DNA from: DASPKS01 sp035628035
GTDB lineage: Bacteria > Bacteroidota > Rhodothermia > Rhodothermales > Rubricoccaceae
Direction: 5' to 3'
Length of the DNA stretch: 6,305 bases
NCBI GenBank assembly: GCA_035628035.1
Contig: DASPKS010000015.1
Coordinates: 1-6,305 of the forward strand
Shown here: one piece after another, positions 6,231-6,305 of the stretch
How the letters are laid out: each line of letters begins with the position of its first letter
Numbering within the stretch: position 1 is the first letter of the stretch
Program-made: the position numbers and the translations under genes
Notes under the pieces: model-generated
What the model was told of the DNA's origin: nothing
Database searches by the model: none
Seen by the model: the letters and a program-made list of their open reading frames with translations, nothing else

Positions 6231-6283
6231 AGGAGGCAAACTTGAGCATTGCTTCCGCGGCGGGGATTTGTTTCATGGAATGA
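6231..6283 (+). other. Strong Shine-Dalgarno with 13-codon frame, possible leader or start of a gene leaving the window
   Basis: AGGAGG (6231-6236) stands 5 nt before TTG 6242, which opens 13 codons ending at TGA 6281-6283. The stop overlaps ATG 6280 in an ATGA coupling arrangement; from that ATG the frame (MMVRCAHL) stays open to the window end. This could be a leader peptide coupled to a gene beyond the edge, or chance. The opposite strand is also open here: ATG at 6300 to TGA at 6211, 29 codons, no recognised family. Neither frame can be assigned a function. Confidence 0.22.
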
Positions 6284-6305
6284 TGGTCCGCTGTGCTCAT
6301 CTCCT

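Overview
The window reads as a high-GC bacterial chromosome segment. The best-fitting group is the Rhodothermota (Rhodothermales, for example Rubricoccaceae-like bacteria). That placement is an inference. It rests on a secreted DFDPGPG-repeat protein with a type IX secretion (T9SS) C-terminal sorting tail, on high GC throughout, and on the near absence of Shine-Dalgarno sequences before the main genes, as is usual in Bacteroidota and relatives.

Layout, left to right. (1) At 101-1801 (+) lies a secreted protein with a signal peptide, seven DFDPGPG-type repeats (a probable beta-propeller) and a T9SS type A sorting domain. (2) At 1813-2064 the space between two convergent genes is filled by a tandem array of twelve degenerate units in exact 21-bp register. 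Each unit is built around a small TCCG-N5-CGGA dyad. (3) At 2053-3123 (-) is a membrane-anchored family 2 glycosyltransferase of the CrtQ/HpnB-like type. It lies 8 nt downstream of (4) fumC, class II fumarase, at 3132-4574 (-), so the two probably form an operon. (5) A 115-bp divergent intergenic region carries two mirrored TATC(T/C)TCGCGG boxes, which may be back-to-back promoter elements or an operator. (6) panC (4690-5550, +) and panD (5551-5970, +) abut as TAGATG and end at a clear intrinsic terminator (5990-6019). (7) Starting within about 15 nt of that terminator is the last ~55 codons of a phosphoenolpyruvate-hydrolase-family TIM-barrel protein with no 5' part (about 6032-6196). The right edge then holds an AGGAGG Shine-Dalgarno sequence before a tiny reading frame and no recognisable gene.

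Function. fumC is a TCA-cycle enzyme. panC and panD supply the last step of pantothenate synthesis and its beta-alanine precursor, so panCD is a coherent biosynthetic operon; panB and panE are not in the window. The glycosyltransferase would modify a lipid, carotenoid or hopanoid at the membrane. The repeat protein is an exported surface or extracellular protein of unknown ligand.

No defence system, CRISPR array, RNA gene or intact mobile element is visible. The most unusual items are the phase-locked 21-bp array and the orphan C-terminal gene fragment just past the panCD terminator.
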